Source: Isoetes taiwanensis (lineage: Eukaryota > Streptophyta > Lycopodiopsida > Isoetales > Isoetaceae). From it: a stretch of 64,000 nt of DNA. The notes beneath the pieces were generated by a model, which was given only the letters and a program-made list of their open reading frames with translations, had not been told where the DNA came from and ran no database searches. Location: contig JAJEKV010000027.1 of NCBI GenBank assembly GCA_021234155.1, positions 13,671,714-13,735,713 on the forward strand, in the 5' to 3' direction. Shown here piece by piece: positions 63,309 through 64,000 of the stretch. The translations under genes and the position numbers were made by a program. Within the stretch, counting starts at the first letter, position 1; each line of letters opens with the position of its first letter.

Positions 63309-64000
63309 CCCTTCCATCGTTCTTCCTGGTAGGGTGGATAGTGATGATCCTCATGGGTGTGGTAGTGCTCGAACCCCAGCTAGAGGTATTCTGGCGAGTG
63401 GTCATGGGGGTGGTAGTGATCGAACCCCAGCTAGAGGTGTTCGTGCGAGTGGTCATGAGGGTGATAGAGGCGATTGTGACTAAGGCCCAGGTGCTGGAGG
63501 TGTTAGTGTTCCAGATATCACAGGTGGAGTTCCATATGGTAGAGTCGAGGATGATATTGGAGGTAACTGTGATCGTCCCACTAATGGCAATGCTAGGGGT
63601 GGGAGTGTTCGAACCCTAGGTAGAGGCAATAATGGGGGTGGCCATAGTGGAGGCCCACTCAGAGGGGGTAGCGGTGGTGGGGATGATCGACCTCTTGAGG
63701 GCACTAGCACTGATGTCTGAGCCCCGGATAGTGATGATGTTGGTAGGCTTGGAGGTGTTGGTTCTGAGAGTGGTACGAATGGTCGTAGTGTTGGAGGTGG
63801 TAGTGTTCGAGCCCCGACTGGAGGGCCAGTCTCAATTGAAGGGGGGCCTCCGTCCGATTATGAGCATATGCAAGAAGCCAGGCAAGTCGTTCACCAGATC
63901 TCTCGATTGGAGAGTTAGGCTGATGAGGTAGACCGTATCTCGGAGGTCAATCCATTGGCTCTAGAAGGCCCGCAGGTTTCGCCCCCTCGTGAGAGGAAGA
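63309..64000 (+). pseudogene. L1-D ORF1, 3' part (Gly/Arg/Asp-rich)
   Basis: The plus strand continues the L1-D ORF1 frame: 'SIVLPGRVDSDDPHG', repeated 'RTPARG' and 'ASGHGGG' units, 'GGPLRGGSGGGDDRPLEG', then 'QEARQVVHQISRLES'. Stops occur near 63480, 63719 and 63917. The low-complexity Gly/Arg-rich tail fits the C-terminal, RNA-binding part of a plant L1 ORF1. It leaves the window at 64000. Internal repeats of about 70 bp (GAACCCCAGCTAGAGGT) occur at 63370-63440. Confidence 0.65.

Noticed and set aside
63293-63931. Val/Glu-rich plus-strand frames at the right edge
   Set aside because: The Gly/Arg-rich frame that continues L1-D ORF1 explains this DNA better; the Val/Glu frames are its shifted readings.

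Overview
This window looks like nuclear DNA of a land plant. Genes with spliceosomal introns encode a plastid M41-like protein and a plastid-type acyl carrier protein, and they lie in a matrix of plant-type retrotransposons (L1-like LINEs with a DUF4283-like ORF1, a second LINE type with an RNA-binding ORF1, Ty1/Copia, chromodomain Ty3/Gypsy, a CACTA fragment, MITEs). The species cannot be named from the sequence. The density of LINEs and their types would fit a non-seed plant such as a fern, lycophyte or moss, but that is inference.

Layout: 1-4.7 kb, decayed L1-like LINE (L1-A). 5.4-7.1 kb, LINE scraps and a miniature LTR element (TRIM). 7.1-10.5 kb, mostly unrecognised, with one tRNA-like remnant. 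10.5-14.1 kb, second-type LINE (R1, minus). 15.1-17.9 kb, seven-exon M41-like gene. 18-24.9 kb, tandem duplication, Tourist-like MITE, microsatellite, LINE remnants. 25.0-43.7 kb, a nest of LINE R3, a Copia and a chromodomain Gypsy, cut and partly inverted. 43.7-45 kb, 5' part of L1-D. 46.1-46.7 kb, fold-back element. 47.4-48.4 kb, acyl carrier protein gene. 48.8-51.1 kb, minus-strand gene with coiled coil and RING-like finger. 52.3-56.5 kb and 57.8-60.1 kb, L1-B and L1-C. 60.1-63.3 kb, 5' end of the Gypsy. 63.3-64 kb, continuation of L1-D.

The most unusual content is the Gypsy element. Its 5' end (60.1-63.3 kb, minus) has a 1.57-kb LTR, an initiator-Met-tRNA primer site, two long hairpins, and an ORF starting MARTKQTAR, which is exactly the first nine codons of histone H3, followed by a charged coiled-coil region. 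Its other part (29.8-34.9 kb, minus, then 41.0-43.7 kb, plus) begins with an H3 alpha-N/histone-fold domain, then three copies of the same hairpin, an unfamiliar ORF, protease, reverse transcriptase, RNase H, integrase, a chromodomain and the second LTR. The two LTRs are flanked by the same 5-bp target duplication (AAGGG), and one interrupted LINE reading frame continues in frame from one LTR flank to the other. The parts are therefore most simply one insertion, later scrambled, that carried a histone-H3-like gene ahead of gag-pol in an element that also encodes a histone-reading chromodomain.

A separate junction pair (about 25.42 and 40.30 kb) shows an inversion of about 14.9 kb. Undoing it restores both a Copia element and LINE R3. 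Nearly all retroelement frames carry stops or frameshifts, so this nest is a fossil. Intact relatives elsewhere in the genome would be needed to read the complete H3-like ORF.
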